From Tuctoria greenei (lineage: Eukaryota > Streptophyta > Magnoliopsida > Poales > Poaceae), in contig JAYESD010000008.1 in the NCBI GenBank assembly GCA_036927565.1, positions 18,246,100 to 18,310,099 on the forward strand: a stretch of DNA of 64,000 bases, given 5' to 3'. Numbering within the stretch: position 1 is the first letter of the stretch; every line of letters starts with the position of its first letter. This document shows positions 48,201 through 59,232 of this stretch, piece after piece. The position numbers were made by a program, and so were the translations under genes. The notes under the pieces are model-generated. The model saw nothing but the letters and a program-made list of their open reading frames with translations. It did no database searches and was not told where the DNA came from.

Positions 48201-48788
48201 GACGTACACTTCCACTATGTCTCTGATGAGTTCTTCGAAAGTTTTGTACATAGCTCGTACGAAAGTTGAAGCTGCATTCTTGAGACCAAACGGCATGGCT
48301 GTGTAACAATACAATCCATCTACTGTGATGAATGAAGTATGCTCTTCATCCTCCCTAGACATCCTGATTTGATGATATCCAGAATATGCGTCTAGGAAAC
48401 ACAGTAACTCGCACCCGGAGGTGGAATCCACTATCTGATCTATTCTAGGTAGTGGGAATGGATCTTTTGGACATGCCTTATTCAGTGTGGTGTAGTCGAT
48501 GCACATCCGAAGTTTCCCGCTGGCCTTGGGCACAACGACTGGGTTCGCCAGCCATTTTGGATGGAAGACTTCTCGGATAAATCCGGCTTCGAGCAACTTC
48601 TTCACTTCTTGTCGGATGAAGTTCTGTCGCTCTACAGATTGCTTCCGAGGTTTCTGATGCACAGGCCGAGCATCGGGGTAAATCTTCAGATTGTGCTCAA
48701 TCACTTCCCTGGGGATCCCAGGCATTTGTGACGGTTGCCAAGCAAATACGTCAACGTTAGCCCGGAGGAAAGTGATGAGCGCGAGTTC
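45246..48788 (-). CDS. Gypsy pol (RT, RNase H, second RNase H, integrase)
   Basis: Open over about 1180 codons in the same frame as gag-protease, following its TAG. Numbering from the Met at 48725: RT with LDAYSGYHQI (111-120), MPFGLKNA and YVDD (174-177). The first RNase H has a degraded active site (ISATDEVVS, 322-330) and an insert at about 339-428. The second, archaeal-type RNase H has FDGS (Asp557), Glu595, Asp619 and Asp669. Integrase has the HHCC finger (His812, His819, Cys850, Cys853) and D-D-E at 882, 941 and 977. A C-terminal domain follows, ending HLRKFYT. No further stop or shift is seen, so this pol could be active if translated. Confidence 0.9.
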   Translation of the reverse strand, partial: ELALITFLRANVDVFAWQPSQMPGIPREVIEHNLKIYPDARPVHQKPRKQSVERQNFIRQEVKKLLEAGFIREVFHPKWLANPVVVPKASGKLRMCIDYTTLNKACPKDPFPLPRIDQIVDSTSGCELLCFLDAYSGYHQIRMSREDEEHTSFITVDGLYCYTAMPFGLKNAASTFVRAMYKTFEELIRDIVEVYVDDIVVKVKNKESLLDTLQAVFDKLRATCTKLNPDKCVFGVSSGKLLGFLVSHRGIEANPAKIKAIEDMRPPTRIKDVQKLTGCLAALSRFISRLAERALPFFKLLRKSGPFQWSEEAEKAFQELKQFLTTLPVLVAPNPGEPLLLYISATDEVVSMVLVAERPELPNTQESRLLREGPEVPESGSGSQLPDLNPQEATSEDPDPSKRVQVISEEAPGSSTQNPEVPEETLDPSGRVRTNEEEAPDPSGRVRTIQRPVYFISEVLHDAKTRYLEVHKLLYAVLIASRKLRHYFQAHKVSVVTSYPLRAILHNPNSTGNIAKWAAELAEFDLEFIPRQAIKSQALADFVAEWTPSPLNPGGPSEQKTEPQVPTFTKPHWTLYFDGSMQKQGAGAGILLLAPTGEKVKYMVHLDFKATNNMAEYEALIYGLKVALSYGVKQLLVKGDSQLIIKQVKGECSCNNLQLAAYLLEVQRLQKDFEVLDLHHVQRAHNAEADELSTKASTGAPAPDGTFVRRLSKPTIQPAELNEGGEISIPKLTVPMALLPWQPSRVVGAAGSSEQPSTQDSNAQVSSDAWISEIRSYLKDNILPDDDVSADRVVRLAKRYTLVEGDLYRRGANGILMRCITREEGCELLAEIHGGECGNHASSRTLVGKAFRHGFYWPTALQDATELVKKCKACQFHAKQIHTPAQSLQMIPPTWPFAVWGMDILGPFPRAVGGYKFLYVAIDKFTKWPEATPVVTINKQSAINFLQSIVSRFGVPNKIITDNGTQFTSSAFQGYCEDLGIQVCYASVAHPASNGQAERANAEILKGLKTRTYERLKKHGANWIEELPPTLWANRTSPSRATGETPFFLVYGAEAILPPEITLGSLRVRTFDEAAQDQLRREDLDLLEEGRCQAAVRNARYRQALRRYHQRHVHNRQLEEGDLVLRRILSREGQNKLSPSWEGPFRVIKVSRPGSVRLATEDGTPLPNPWNIEHLRKFYT
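47444..47708 (-). repeat. In-frame repeat insertion in the first RNase H
   Basis: The coding strand holds repeated, nearly palindromic blocks of GGACCCTCCCGGAGGGGTCC and variants. They encode Asp-Pro-Ser-Gly-Arg-Val-Arg units separated by Glu/Pro-rich linkers. It lies between VLVAERP and QRPVYFISEVL, segments that in related elements are only about ten residues apart. Confidence 0.75.
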
Positions 48789-51206
48789 CTATTTGTCATT
48801 CAATCCACCCGATATGCGGGTGGTTTGAGTGACATCGGAACCAATTTGGACGACTTTGACGGGGATGTCGGTGTCGCCGCTTGGCTGCACACGGGGAGCA
48901 GAGGTTGAGCCTCGTTGCCGAATGCTCGGAGGTTTTGGAGCTTGCCCCTGTCTGGAGTCCTCCTCTTGCGCAGTGGTGAGTGCATGGAGCTCCTCCAGAG
49001 CAGTTACTCCGGCGGTGCGATCTCCACGAATCCGGAGAACGCCTACTGGTGTTGGCATCTTCAACACCAAGTATCCATAATGAGCAGCTGCCATAAATTT
49101 ATATAGGGCAGGTCTACCCAAGATGGCGTTGAATGGTAAGTTGATCTGAGCGACGTCGAAGACCAACTTCTCGGTGCGGTACTTCTCCCGTGTCCCAAAG
49201 GTAACGGGGAGAATTATAGCTCCGAGTGGAGTAATGGCCCCCGGACCTACTCCGGAGAATGGTCGAGAGGGCTGAAGATCCGAAGGTCGAAGCTGAAGTC
49301 TAGTAAAAGCTTCAAAGCTTATAAGGTTCAGCCCCGAACCTCCATCCACCATAACATGATGGAGCTGGATGTTGTTGATGGTGGGAGATACCATCAAGGG
49401 TAATTGACCAGCTCCGACCATGCTTTGAGGACAGTCCGAAGCATCAAAAGTGATGGGTGTGTCCATCCACTTTTGATGTGGCTCCGGTCTAGCTGTAGGA
49501 GCTACAGCAGCCATATCCCGCCGCATAGTCTTGATGACACGACGAGAAGTGATGTCCCATGATCCACCAAAGATGGTGTTCATGGTTTTCCGACGCTCGT
49601 TGTCGGAGACGTCGGAGTCATCGTCGACGAAGGTGTAGACGGCCTTCAGGACCTTTTTGGGGTCCTGAAACCCTAATTCCTCTTCAGCCGGAGCTTCGTC
49701 AACCTTCTGTTTCCCCTCCCTCTGTCGGAAAGGAGACCCTTCCCGGCGCTTGTTGTAGTGCTCGTCAAGGTTTTGGACCTCCCGGCAGTCTTCCAGCCTG
49801 TGGCTGCCCGTTTTGTGAATGGGGCACCACATCTTGGATTTGCCGCCGTCTTCGGAAGACGGTCGAGGTCGCTTCTCGGGGCGTGGCCCCCGGCCACCAG
49901 GAGTTGCAGTGGCTGCAACGTTGGACGTGCCGGCCGACGGCTTCTTCTTGCCGTTGGTCTTCTTTTTCTTCTTGCCACTCCCAGAGGTAGCGGCTTCTTC
50001 TTTGGAGGATTTTTTGTGATCCTCCAAGGTTGGTTTGGAGTGCATTTCACGGCCCTCCGCAGCTCTGGCACATTTGTCTGCCAAGCTGAAGAGCTCCGTG
50101 ACGCTGGTGATCTCTTTGATCGCCAGCTTCTCCAACATCTTCTTGTCTCGTACACCCTGTCTAAATGCCACAATGACAGAAGCGCTTGAGATAGAAGGGA
50201 TTGTGTTGCGTACCTGAGAGAACCTCTGGATGAATGACCGCAAAGATTCTCCCCCTTTTTGCACAACCGCAAAAAGGTCTAGTTCAGTGCCTGGTCGGGT
50301 ATATGAACTCCCGAAGTTGGCAGTGAACTGACGGCACAGCTCCTCCCAACTGTTAATAGAGTTGGGTGGAAGGCTCATAAACCAGGACCTGGCGGTCCCA
50401 GTTAAGGCCACTGGAAAATAGTTGGCCATTACGGCCTCGTTTCCTCCAGCTGCTAAGATTGCAGTAGAGTATATCTGCAGAAATTCTACGAGGTTGACAG
50501 TCCCGTCGAATTTTTCCGGCAAGTGTGGCTGGAACTTCTGTGGCCATCTAACCATGCGCAGGTGCATGGCTAGGGCGGAACAGCCTCCTCCTACTCCTTC
50601 CAGAGTAGAAAGGTCCTGAGCATCCCGTCTTTCTCGAGCTCGCTCGATATGGACACGGCCATCCTGTTGGCGGTATCGGCGATCTAGCTCCGCTCGGAGG
50701 TCATGTGTCGAAAGCCGAGATACCGTATGGGTGCGTCGTGCCCCAGAGGGCAACGACGTCACTTGCTGTGACGCAGCTCGTCTTCGGTTGTTGGAGACAT
50801 GTGGACCAAGTCTTCCAGACAACGTCCGTCGCTGCGACGGGGCTCGCCCTGAAGGAGGAGGACCCTGGTTGTTGATGCGTTCGGCCGCTGCTGCGACCAA
50901 ATGCTCAATATCAGCCCTCCATTGCTCCACGGCATCTTGAGATGCATCCGGAGGTGGTGGTCGCTGGAGAAGAGCACGCGCTGCATGGAGCGCGTGTTCT
51001 GGGTTGTCACGACTTGCCGGCGCAGTATGTGACGCCGGCGCACCATCGTGTTGCCCGGCACGTCTTGCCGGAGAAGATGGTGGTGGTGGAAGTGTGACTC
51101 CTGCTGGTGCTGAGGCTCCTGCTGGTGGCTGCATGTTGGAGGGATTGCCCCCGACAGCCTGAGCAGCAGGTTGCCCGTTGGATGATCCAGCCGCAGAATT
51201 CACCAT
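48789..51206 (-). CDS. Gypsy gag-protease
   Basis: 805 residues starting MVNSAAGSSN, about 38 bp inside the 5' LTR. Order: Pro/Ala-rich N-terminus; gag core (about 225-385) with EKFDGTVNLVEFLQIYS and LTGTARSWFMSLP; Lys-rich linker with KKKKK (412-416); an atypical knuckle CPIHKTGSHRLEDC (461-474); aspartic protease with DGGSG (621-625) in place of the common DTG/DSG; and a C-terminal tail ending GGLNDK before TAG. Gag assembles the particle and the protease matures it. The TAG (48789-48791) is in frame with pol. Confidence 0.9.
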   Translation of the reverse strand: MVNSAAGSSNGQPAAQAVGGNPSNMQPPAGASAPAGVTLPPPPSSPARRAGQHDGAPASHTAPASRDNPEHALHAARALLQRPPPPDASQDAVEQWRADIEHLVAAAAERINNQGPPPSGRAPSQRRTLSGRLGPHVSNNRRRAASQQVTSLPSGARRTHTVSRLSTHDLRAELDRRYRQQDGRVHIERARERRDAQDLSTLEGVGGGCSALAMHLRMVRWPQKFQPHLPEKFDGTVNLVEFLQIYSTAILAAGGNEAVMANYFPVALTGTARSWFMSLPPNSINSWEELCRQFTANFGSSYTRPGTELDLFAVVQKGGESLRSFIQRFSQVRNTIPSISSASVIVAFRQGVRDKKMLEKLAIKEITSVTELFSLADKCARAAEGREMHSKPTLEDHKKSSKEEAATSGSGKKKKKTNGKKKPSAGTSNVAATATPGGRGPRPEKRPRPSSEDGGKSKMWCPIHKTGSHRLEDCREVQNLDEHYNKRREGSPFRQREGKQKVDEAPAEEELGFQDPKKVLKAVYTFVDDDSDVSDNERRKTMNTIFGGSWDITSRRVIKTMRRDMAAVAPTARPEPHQKWMDTPITFDASDCPQSMVGAGQLPLMVSPTINNIQLHHVMVDGGSGLNLISFEAFTRLQLRPSDLQPSRPFSGVGPGAITPLGAIILPVTFGTREKYRTEKLVFDVAQINLPFNAILGRPALYKFMAAAHYGYLVLKMPTPVGVLRIRGDRTAGVTALEELHALTTAQEEDSRQGQAPKPPSIRQRGSTSAPRVQPSGDTDIPVKVVQIGSDVTQTTRISGGLNDK

Positions 51207-51224
51207 TCTTGAAAATCTCAGGCG

Positions 51225-51244
51225 CCCCTACCTAGCGCGCCAAC
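51225..51244 (-). other. Primer-binding site of the gypsy element
   Basis: On the minus strand GTTGGCGCGCTAGGTAGGGG follows the 5' LTR end directly. It resembles the TTGGCGCC...GGGG primer sites of Tat elements; the exact tRNA was not determined. Confidence 0.7.
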
Positions 51245-52068
51245 TGTCGACTGTTGGAGTCGGCAGATCTCCTGACACTACTAAAGTGTTGAAGGAGTTT
51301 GTAGTCCGGTGTGGGCGCACGGAGACTCAAGAAGGTGAATTACGATTGGACACTAGAGACACAGTGGTTTACGTGGTTCGGGCCGCCTGAGCGTAATACC
51401 CTACTCCACGGGTGTGTGTGTGTTGTATTAGCTTGTGTGCCTAAGAGCGTTCCCCAGCCCTCGTGTATCGTCGGTCTGTCCTTTTATAGTACAAGGACAA
51501 ACCGTTACAAGTTAGCCTGGCCCGACATGTGGCCCCGGCGGTTACTAGTATTGATACACGATTAATTGTTGTTAATAACCCTGTAACGGGCCCCGACAGT
51601 GCTGTTACAGGTGTTAAGATTATCCAATTAAGTGTCATTAACATGGAATTAATGACAATTAATCGGGTCTTGAAGTCCGCGGCTATCCTTTGACGATCCG
51701 GAGTTGTTACAACGTCTTCCGGAGGTTTGAGGCGGCCAGCTCCGACGTTTGGACACGTGGCAGCTCCGGAGCTTGCTTGTGGGAAGCGGGAAGCTCCGGG
51801 ATGGTCTGGCCCGTGTCAGGTCCGGAGCTTCTCTCGGTCAGGGGTTAAGTCTGGAGGTGCCGTTTCGGTACCTAGCCCGGAGCTTCACCCTTGTGGGTAG
51901 TAGCTCCGGTCTGGCAGTACACGTGACAACCTAGGAGTTAACCATATTGGAGAAGCAGATCCGGTTATGTCTGACAAGTGGGCCTCAGAGGGTCTTCAAT
52001 TTGAGTAGACGTCCTTCCCTTGAGATCTTTGTAACCTCAGGGGGTGTATGGTTTTTAGGGTACCGACA
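51245..52068 (-). repeat. 5' LTR of the young gypsy element
   Basis: TGTCGACTGTTGG to GGGTACCGACA, near-identical to 39135-39960. TATA-like ACTATAAAAGG (minus) near 51480-51490. Right target duplication tcact at 52069-52073. Confidence 0.95.
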
Positions 52069-55000
52069 TCACTTAATTAGGTTTACTCCTTAGTGAGTTT
52101 GTATAACTTCATTGGTCGACTTGTAAGTCACAACCTTCTTTATTGCACACTCCACTCATACTCGAGCTTTCGATGTCCCCCCTTGCTTCCTTAGTCATTC
52201 TTACACTATTCAGTCCAACACTACCACACCAGTCAGTCTCAGCTTTCTCGAATGGCATATATCCAAGTGTTAAGTGAATAATTGCATTGCGTGCTTGCAT
52301 TGTTCCTTTTGATTCACGTCTAGACACTACTATGACCACTTGACTTATAGTTTCTCCACCCATCCAAGACATATCTAATCTTCCTAGTCAAGCCTCTTCT
52401 TCTTAAGGTTTTTACAACTCATTGAGTCCATTATTAGATTACATTAATTACTTATATGCATATCATCTCGATAGGAACGTGATGATAGGTGATCAACGAG
52501 AAGTTTCTCTTGGAGGAGAATGCCGAGGAGTTCCAACTTCAAGATTCCATGGCGGATTCTCCGGAGGAAGACCAAGCCATAACAACTGACATTGTTGTAG
52601 AGTCGCAAACAAGGCAAGCCCCAGTTTGCATTTAAGAGCCTTTCAGAATTTTTCTAGTTTTATTCATTTACGTCTTCAGTTGATATTGTGCATTACGTAT
52701 AAGGTGTTTGATACTCCACTTGCACATCCACAAATCCTATGGGAGGGTTGGAAAGGTTTACAACTTGACGTGTAGATCTGCCAATGCTAATGTTATAGAT
52801 ATACCGGTACAAGTCGAGTAGTTGGAATCTACTCGCGAGATAGGAATAACAGTTCATATGAGGGTGAAAGATGAAAGAATGTCTTATGAAATGAATACGA
52901 GACCGGGCAGGGGAAATAGGAGTCGACGAGATGGAGTCTCGGGCGCATAGCCCTGCCCTTGTCGCTTGAGGATCGTGTCGTATGCGGCACCATTGGGCAA
53001 ACTTGAACTGTACCTGTTGCATAATGGGATATGGGACCAATAAACTGATGTAACTCCAGACTGTAGTGTGGAGACTCCTCAGTTTTCCTTGAATGGAGAT
53101 GTGAAGGCAGAAAGGTGCAAATCTCCTAGAGGAACGTTTTGACATGTCCGTGTAGGGGACCTTTTGCTCGGGATGAAGAGGTTTGTCGACATTGGGGTCT
53201 TGGGTGAAAGGTGGCCGCGTATAACGCGGGGAGGAGAGCACATAGGTGTCTCTCACGCGGGTGTGCGTGTTGTGCAGTCCGGGTGTGTCCTGATTGCAAT
53301 CATCGTCCCTCGCGGTTATTTGAGTACCACTTGTCCGCCGCTGTAGTGACGTAGTAAATACTAAAGAAGGCAGAAGAATATGATATACTGAATTATAATT
53401 GCTTTTGAACCCTGTGTGGTTTAGAGATAGCACAATTAAAAGTATACAGTTTCCCCATACTTTAGCTGTAATAGCATTATGTGCTTTGGGCATGTCATAT
53501 CATCGGCAAAACGTTTCTTGTTTGATTGTGGAGTCTATGATGTGTCGTGCTTGAAGAATGTCATTTGCTACTTAAAACATGATTATAAGGATCCACTTGT
53601 AGGCGAGTCTATTTATGCTATTCCTTACCTATGCTTAGTATTCACCCCTGCATATGTCTAGTGAGGCGGGTTAGTCTTGTTGAGCCTTATGCTCACGTTT
53701 GCGCTTTAATGATTTTTGCAGGTATTAAGTTTATTTCTGCTGTTTAGGTTGTACATGAGATCTCGAGGTATCGAGATAAATCTCATGTGAACCACACCGT
53801 TGCGGAATGTTCTTCTTGTTGCTAGTGAGAAGCGTCCTAGGGCATAGACGTCTTCTCTCATGCTTAGTTAGGTGAGATTATGAGTATGTATTTTCCGCTG
53901 CGTGTGTATCCCTGTTGTACACTCTTTTGTAAACTCTTCTTATTATGAAATGAAAACTTTATATGTTTTGATATCCTTTTCGTGTGTGCTGTTAGGTGCC
54001 GCATCGCATGGTAGCACCCAATGAGATCCTTGGACGTCAGGACCCCGGTCCCCACATTCACCAACCCATTCCTATTTATTCAGAGAATTTACACTACCTT
54101 ACGAACCACTTAGATTAACCAACTTAGAAAATAGTTGAGTATCCAAACTGGAATTTTAAATCTAGTCGCCGCCTATTTCCGTCGGAGTGCCACCCCACCG
54201 TTGCACCACTTCTTCCAATTGTCCCAGTCCTCATTTGCATCCACGCCGGTCTTCCTTTTGGAGGAAACAAAGATCACAGACCAAGTTCCAGCCTTCTCTG
54301 TGGTCCCCATCAGGAATTCGTTGTTGCCGAACATCGCACGACGCCGCCGGTCGTCACGGACCCTTTTCCAGTGAGAATTTCACCAATTCGACCCACCATT
54401 GAATTCCTAGTGTCCAAAAACCTCTCATTGCTTAAACAAATTGATAGCGGAGCTCGTACAGCCGCCTCCGGTGAGCTACCGGCCGCCGCGCGTGCCTTTG
54501 GCACCGCCGGTTCTGCTGGGGACGAAGACCCACTTCGTGTGGATCTTCTGTGCCAATGGGATCCTGTGTGGCTACATGACCCATACCCTATGTCCCCATG
54601 CGTCTTGCATACTATTGGTGGGATCAATTGTGAAACCTTTTTGATCTGGTGCGACCGTGTGTAGCATCAATTTGGTCCACTGTGTGGCTCGGCGCGCCTG
54701 GGTGTGCTGTTCCAGGGGGCCCGCAGGTCAGCTATAAAGCATTTCCTTTGGGGAGAAAATTACAGAAAAACATTCAAACTTGTAAAACTCAAAAAAATAG
54801 TAGATAAATCCAAAAAAATTCAAATAAATTTCTAAAGACTACTTATAAGCCACACTTTGCAGTAGACCAATTTAATTGATATGAAACACCTCCTAAAATT
54901 CTGCAAAAACCTAAGAAGCATAAACCTTGGGGACATTCTTCTTTAAACTGCAGACCCTATAAAATTCTGAAATTTTTCTAGTGATAGCAATCTCATCTCT

Positions 55001-57032
55001 AGAGACTACAAGAAAATTGCCAGGTCATATTGACATAAAAATATGGAACAATAAATTGTGAACTTCTCTCTAGTAATTAAATTACAGATAATCAAGAATA
55101 ATTCTAAAATCTTATAAACTGGTGCAAATTTTCTTCAACATGTCTCAGATATCCAGTAATTCCCTCATGACCATTGTATGATAAAAAATTTGAAGATACG
55201 AGTCATCATTTGTTCTTGGAATATTTAATCAACATAATTGTTCATATATGTATCATGTCATGATCCTGTCTATTTCTCTCTATCACTTTTGGACTCCTTT
55301 TCTGTTATTCGCTCCTACATGCAGAATCTTTTCTTCTTCATCCACACCATCTGATCCTTAGCACATTAGCAATCCAATTTTTCCCTATCTATATAGTTGT
55401 TATGACACATATAGGTAATTTACTACCTAACCTAAGTTGGATAAAGTGGGTACTATTAGAAATACTTTAGAAGCCAGCAGTTACTTCACTTTGTTCATTC
55501 TAGGTCTTGAACTTCATTTCTGTTCATAAGCTACTTGATTCTCAAATCATAACGTCAATTTGCTATGCATGTTCATATTGATAGATATTGTGATGAAGAT
55601 CGATGCGGAACGCCACTCGAAGGAGAAGGACTAGCATGGACCCCGCACAAGAACAATATTTGCTCAAGCAATAGTAAAGATGAGGAAAGGAGAAGAATGA
55701 TGAGGAGTTTCGCCGAGATGATCGAGCACTAACTTTTGACATTTACACTAGTAGCAACATAAGGCAAGCTCCGGTTTGCATTTAAGTTGTTAATATATTT
55801 GCTTTTATAATATATATGATGGTAATTGTGCATTAAGTCTAGGAATGTATGATACTCCACATGCATGACCTAAGAATCCCTGAAGTCTAGGTAGAATAGG
55901 ACTTTATATGATTACAATTGATATATTAAAGTTGAGAAAATGGATAGAAGAAAGATAAGGAAAGGAATGGGATGGAATGGTTAATCTGAGACCAGGAAGG
56001 AAGACTAGGACGCTCAAGGACATGGTCCTATGAGCATAGTTACTGCCTGTGTGGATTAAGGATCGTACCGTGTGCGTCCCTGCTGGGCAAGTTTGAATAT
56101 GTACCGGATACAAACTGACTCTAGTGGAGTCAACAAACTGATGTAACTTTTTAACCTGGGTATTGAGGCATACCCCACAGTTTTATACATCACCACAAAC
56201 GTCGACAGGAGGGTAGAGATCACTACGGCATAAGGTCGTCATGTGAGGCTTACGATCGGGACGGTGGGACCGATTCAATGCTTGGGTGTCTTGTGAAAGG
56301 TGGCCATGCACGATGTCAACGGAATTGGTTGATCACCTCTTTCAGATGGGCATGTATGTCGTGCAAGTCGGGTGTATCTTGATTCGAATCACTGTCGCTC
56401 ACGGAAGGGAGCATACTTTTTCACTGTGTTGTGACGTAGTAACAACTGGAACTGAGTGAAACCTGTTGTATGGTTAAGCAACTTGGTTGAAGTAGTTGAT
56501 AGTAGAACTAAAGTTATGATTCTAAACGCTTTCACCTGCTATTATAAAACTGAAGCAAGGTTCTACTAATAATGAACATTCACTTACTGCATTTTAAATT
56601 CAAGTCTTAAGTTTCCAGCATGTATAGTTTTATGCTTATGTGAGACGGTTAAGTCTCACTAAGCCTTGTGCTCACAGTTGTATTTATACGAGTTTTGCAG
56701 GTATATAGCTATGACAGGTTCCTAGGGTTTGCCCTCATCGGGGTATATAGCCAATGGAAGCTCTGGATGTTGCCACTTGCTTCTATGATGCTAGAGTGGA
56801 GTATCCGCGGGCTGGATATGACAACTACTATTGTAGTGTAGATTTTTAGAGAGTAGTATGAAGACTTCCGCTAATGTAAGAAATTTCTTATAAAACTCTG
56901 AGATTAATATAAGTTGCTCAGTATATATTAGTTCTTTGTTCTTTTATTTTTTGTGCTATTGGGTGCCGCATCGCACGATACCACCCAATGTGATTCCTGG
57001 TTTGTCTGGACTCATGGACTCAGGTCCTCACA

Positions 57033-57596
57033 AAGAGTTGTCACTCCGAAGAAGGCTTCTTTATGTCATTTACAGCTTGACCCAATTCTGAGTGCTGTTG
57101 GGGATGTTGGTTGCCAGGAACCACTATGATGTACTTGAGTTTTGGGCCTTGATGCATCCGATTGGCTGAGTTGCCAAGCTGCTTCGACGCACTCAATGTC
57201 TTGGCCTTGGTATCGCTGCAACACTATGGTTCCTGTACACCAAGATCCGGCGCAAGCAAGATCAAATTGCTTGGCAGATTTGGAGCCATCAATGCCTTCA
57301 TGCGCTTCTTCGGTGGGGTAGTTGCCGTTGAGTAGGATCTTAGTTCTGGGAGCTGGAACGACCTCCAGTCATTGCCCGCTTGATCCTCTAAGGTGAGTGG
57401 CATGGCAACCGCCACTGGAGCTAGGAGCGGAGGAGAGCTTCGATCACTGGACGATGAGACCAACACTTGAAAGGACTTGTGAACTTGTCTTGGCGAGTGG
57501 GATTTCCTTCATAGTGGCTCTAGTTCTGCCGATGACCAGGCGTAGTCATCCTCCTCTGACTCAGAGAACTGAAGCACAGGCAGAAGTGAAAGCTTG
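57033..57596. other. Spacer between the old LTR and the second Sirevirus, no gene seen
   Basis: A minus-strand 80-codon ORF at 57224-57466 shows no motif I recognise. Other frames are broken. Possibly an eroded retroelement internal region. Confidence 0.4.
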
Positions 57597-59232
57597 TGAA
57601 AGTCGGCTAGAGGGGGATGAATAGGAAATAAGATCTAAAATGGATTAATCAAACGAGATTAAATTACTGAGGCCAGACTTGTCATGACAGGGCCGGATTA
57701 GTCCGCTCAGCACAGGGTGAAAACCTAAAAACTTTATTTCTACAAGTTATTTGTGGAATTTAAGTTCACCAAAGATGTAAGCAATGTGTAGTAACCTAGT
57801 ACAACTTAGATTGACAATTGTAAGCAAATAGGTTACATGGTTTCAACAAGATCAAAGTGAAGAGCAATATGAACTCTAAAAGCAATTCTAGTGATTATGA
57901 AATGTAAAGCGATAAGAGAGACAAGATTTATCCCGTGGTTCAGCTCCACGAAGAAGCCTAACTCCACGTTGAGAAGTCCACACAAGGACCTGGTCTCACT
58001 TGACCCTTCTCTCACCAAGCCACCACAATGGCCAACTTGGTTTCCACTATATCAATGGGTAATCACCAAGTTTGATTGGGGCTGCTCACAAGTTGAGGCT
58101 CCCACAAATCAATAAAATGAGGAGCACACGAAGCTCAACTCACACAAGCCACAAAACACAACGCAATGTGCAAGAGATCAAACTGAGAGCCAAAGTGTGA
58201 TGTTCCTTCATTCTCCTTCCCAAATCCTAATCTCTTCAAGATTTGGTCTTAGAGGGCTAGTAGGACGAGTTGAAGGCTTTGGAAGGCTCTAGGTCACTTG
58301 TGGCGGCGCTAGGGTTCAAAAGTTGTCAAATAGGGGTTGGGGGTCCCCTTTTTATAGGGGTCCTGGGAACTAACCGTTGCCACTAGGACACCCGGACTAG
58401 TCCGGCCCTGTGCCACAGACTAGTTCGGCCTTCTGGGACCACTGACAATTTCACGTCATCGATCGACAAAACAGATGACGTGTGCGCCTACATTTGAATT
58501 TCAAACGGCCACTGACAACACAGACTAGTCCGGTCAACAACGGACTAGTACGAAGTAGCACATACAGGTTTAGTCCGTCCCAAAACAGACTAGTTTGGGT
58601 AGGCCCGGACTAGTCCGACCACAGGGGGCAGACTAGTACGTCCCTCTAGGGTTTGCTTAGTTTCTCTCACACTAAATCTCAAACAGACTAGTCCGTACCC
58701 CCACGGACAAGTCCGAACTTTTCCAGAGAGCTTTGGTATGTTCCAAAACGGACAAGTACGGTCTTCGGGGTTTTAGCTCCAACTTTACTAAGGGATGAAC
58801 GGACTAGTCCGTACCCATACGGACAAGTCCGAATTCATCCAGAGACCTTTAGTCCGACTCAAAACAGACTTCTCTGCCTGATCGAACTAGTCCAGCCTTG
58901 AGGCCCGGACTAGTCCGACCTCCTAGGGTTTTTCCTCATTTTGGCTTCTCACTTAGGTTTTTCTCTCAACCACCACTTTGATCCCTCTAGAATGATCTCA
59001 ATGTACATGATACAACCACCCTCACACAAGATATGGCTCATCTAAGCTCAACACCATAGAAACCCTAATTTCTACGCTTGAGTCTTTGACGTCTGTTTTG
59101 ACCTGTTCCTTTTGAGGGATTTTGTCTCATTTCAACCATCACACTTGTGCTTAAGATCAACTCAGCTTATTATTCTCTTAATTTTCATCATCAATCATCC
59201 AAAACCCACGGGGATGCCTAGATGCACTTTCA
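57597..59232 (-). repeat. 3' LTR of the second Sirevirus
   Basis: TGAAAGTCGGCTAG to ATGCACTTTCA on the plus strand, about 1636 bp. CGGACTAGTCCG and variants are spread over 58390-58920. TATA-like CTATAAAAAGG (minus) near 58352. The polypurine tract ACGGGGGAGAT (minus) abuts it at 59233-59243. Confidence 0.88.

Larger units (their letters stand above)
39135..52068 (-). mobile_element. Young Ty3/gypsy retrotransposon, Tat lineage (RIRE2/Grande-like)
   Basis: LTRs of 826 and 824 bp, exact 5-bp target duplication tcact, gag-protease-RT-RNase H-second RNase H-integrase order on the minus strand, and a large antisense ORF between pol and the 3' LTR. The second RNase H and antisense ORF are hallmarks of plant Tat elements. 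By eye the LTRs differ by nine substitutions and one 2-bp indel, about 1.1%. It is inserted in the inner old LTR. Confidence 0.93.
36055..54056 (+). repeat. Inner solo LTR of the same family, split by the young gypsy element
   Basis: Starts TGTAAAAGGCGCCTTTCGG and ends CGGTCCCCACA. Its own sequence is 36055-39134 plus 52074-54056 (about 5.1 kb). Flanks tacac (36050-36054) and ttcac (54057-54061) match at 4 of 5. The start parallels 34562 (GAAAATGCGAACTTAAAA shared) and the end parallels 57032 (GGTGCCGCATCGCA then CACCCAATG shared). The block 36500-37600 is extremely GC-rich and open in many frames, which I do not regard as coding. Confidence 0.6.
34562..57032 (+). repeat. Old solo LTR (outer) split by nested insertions
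   Basis: Starts TGTAAAATCCCACATTCGAG at 34562 and ends GGTCCTCACA at 57032; its own sequence is 34562-36054 plus about 54062-57032 (roughly 4.5 kb). Flanks aatag (34557-34561) and aagag (57033-57037) match at 4 of 5. Inside is another LTR of the same family. Long AT-rich stretches, a GC-rich block and the terminal GGTGCCGCATCGCACGAT block are shared with the inner copy. I assign it to a gypsy-like family with long LTRs; lineage not proven. Confidence 0.6.
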
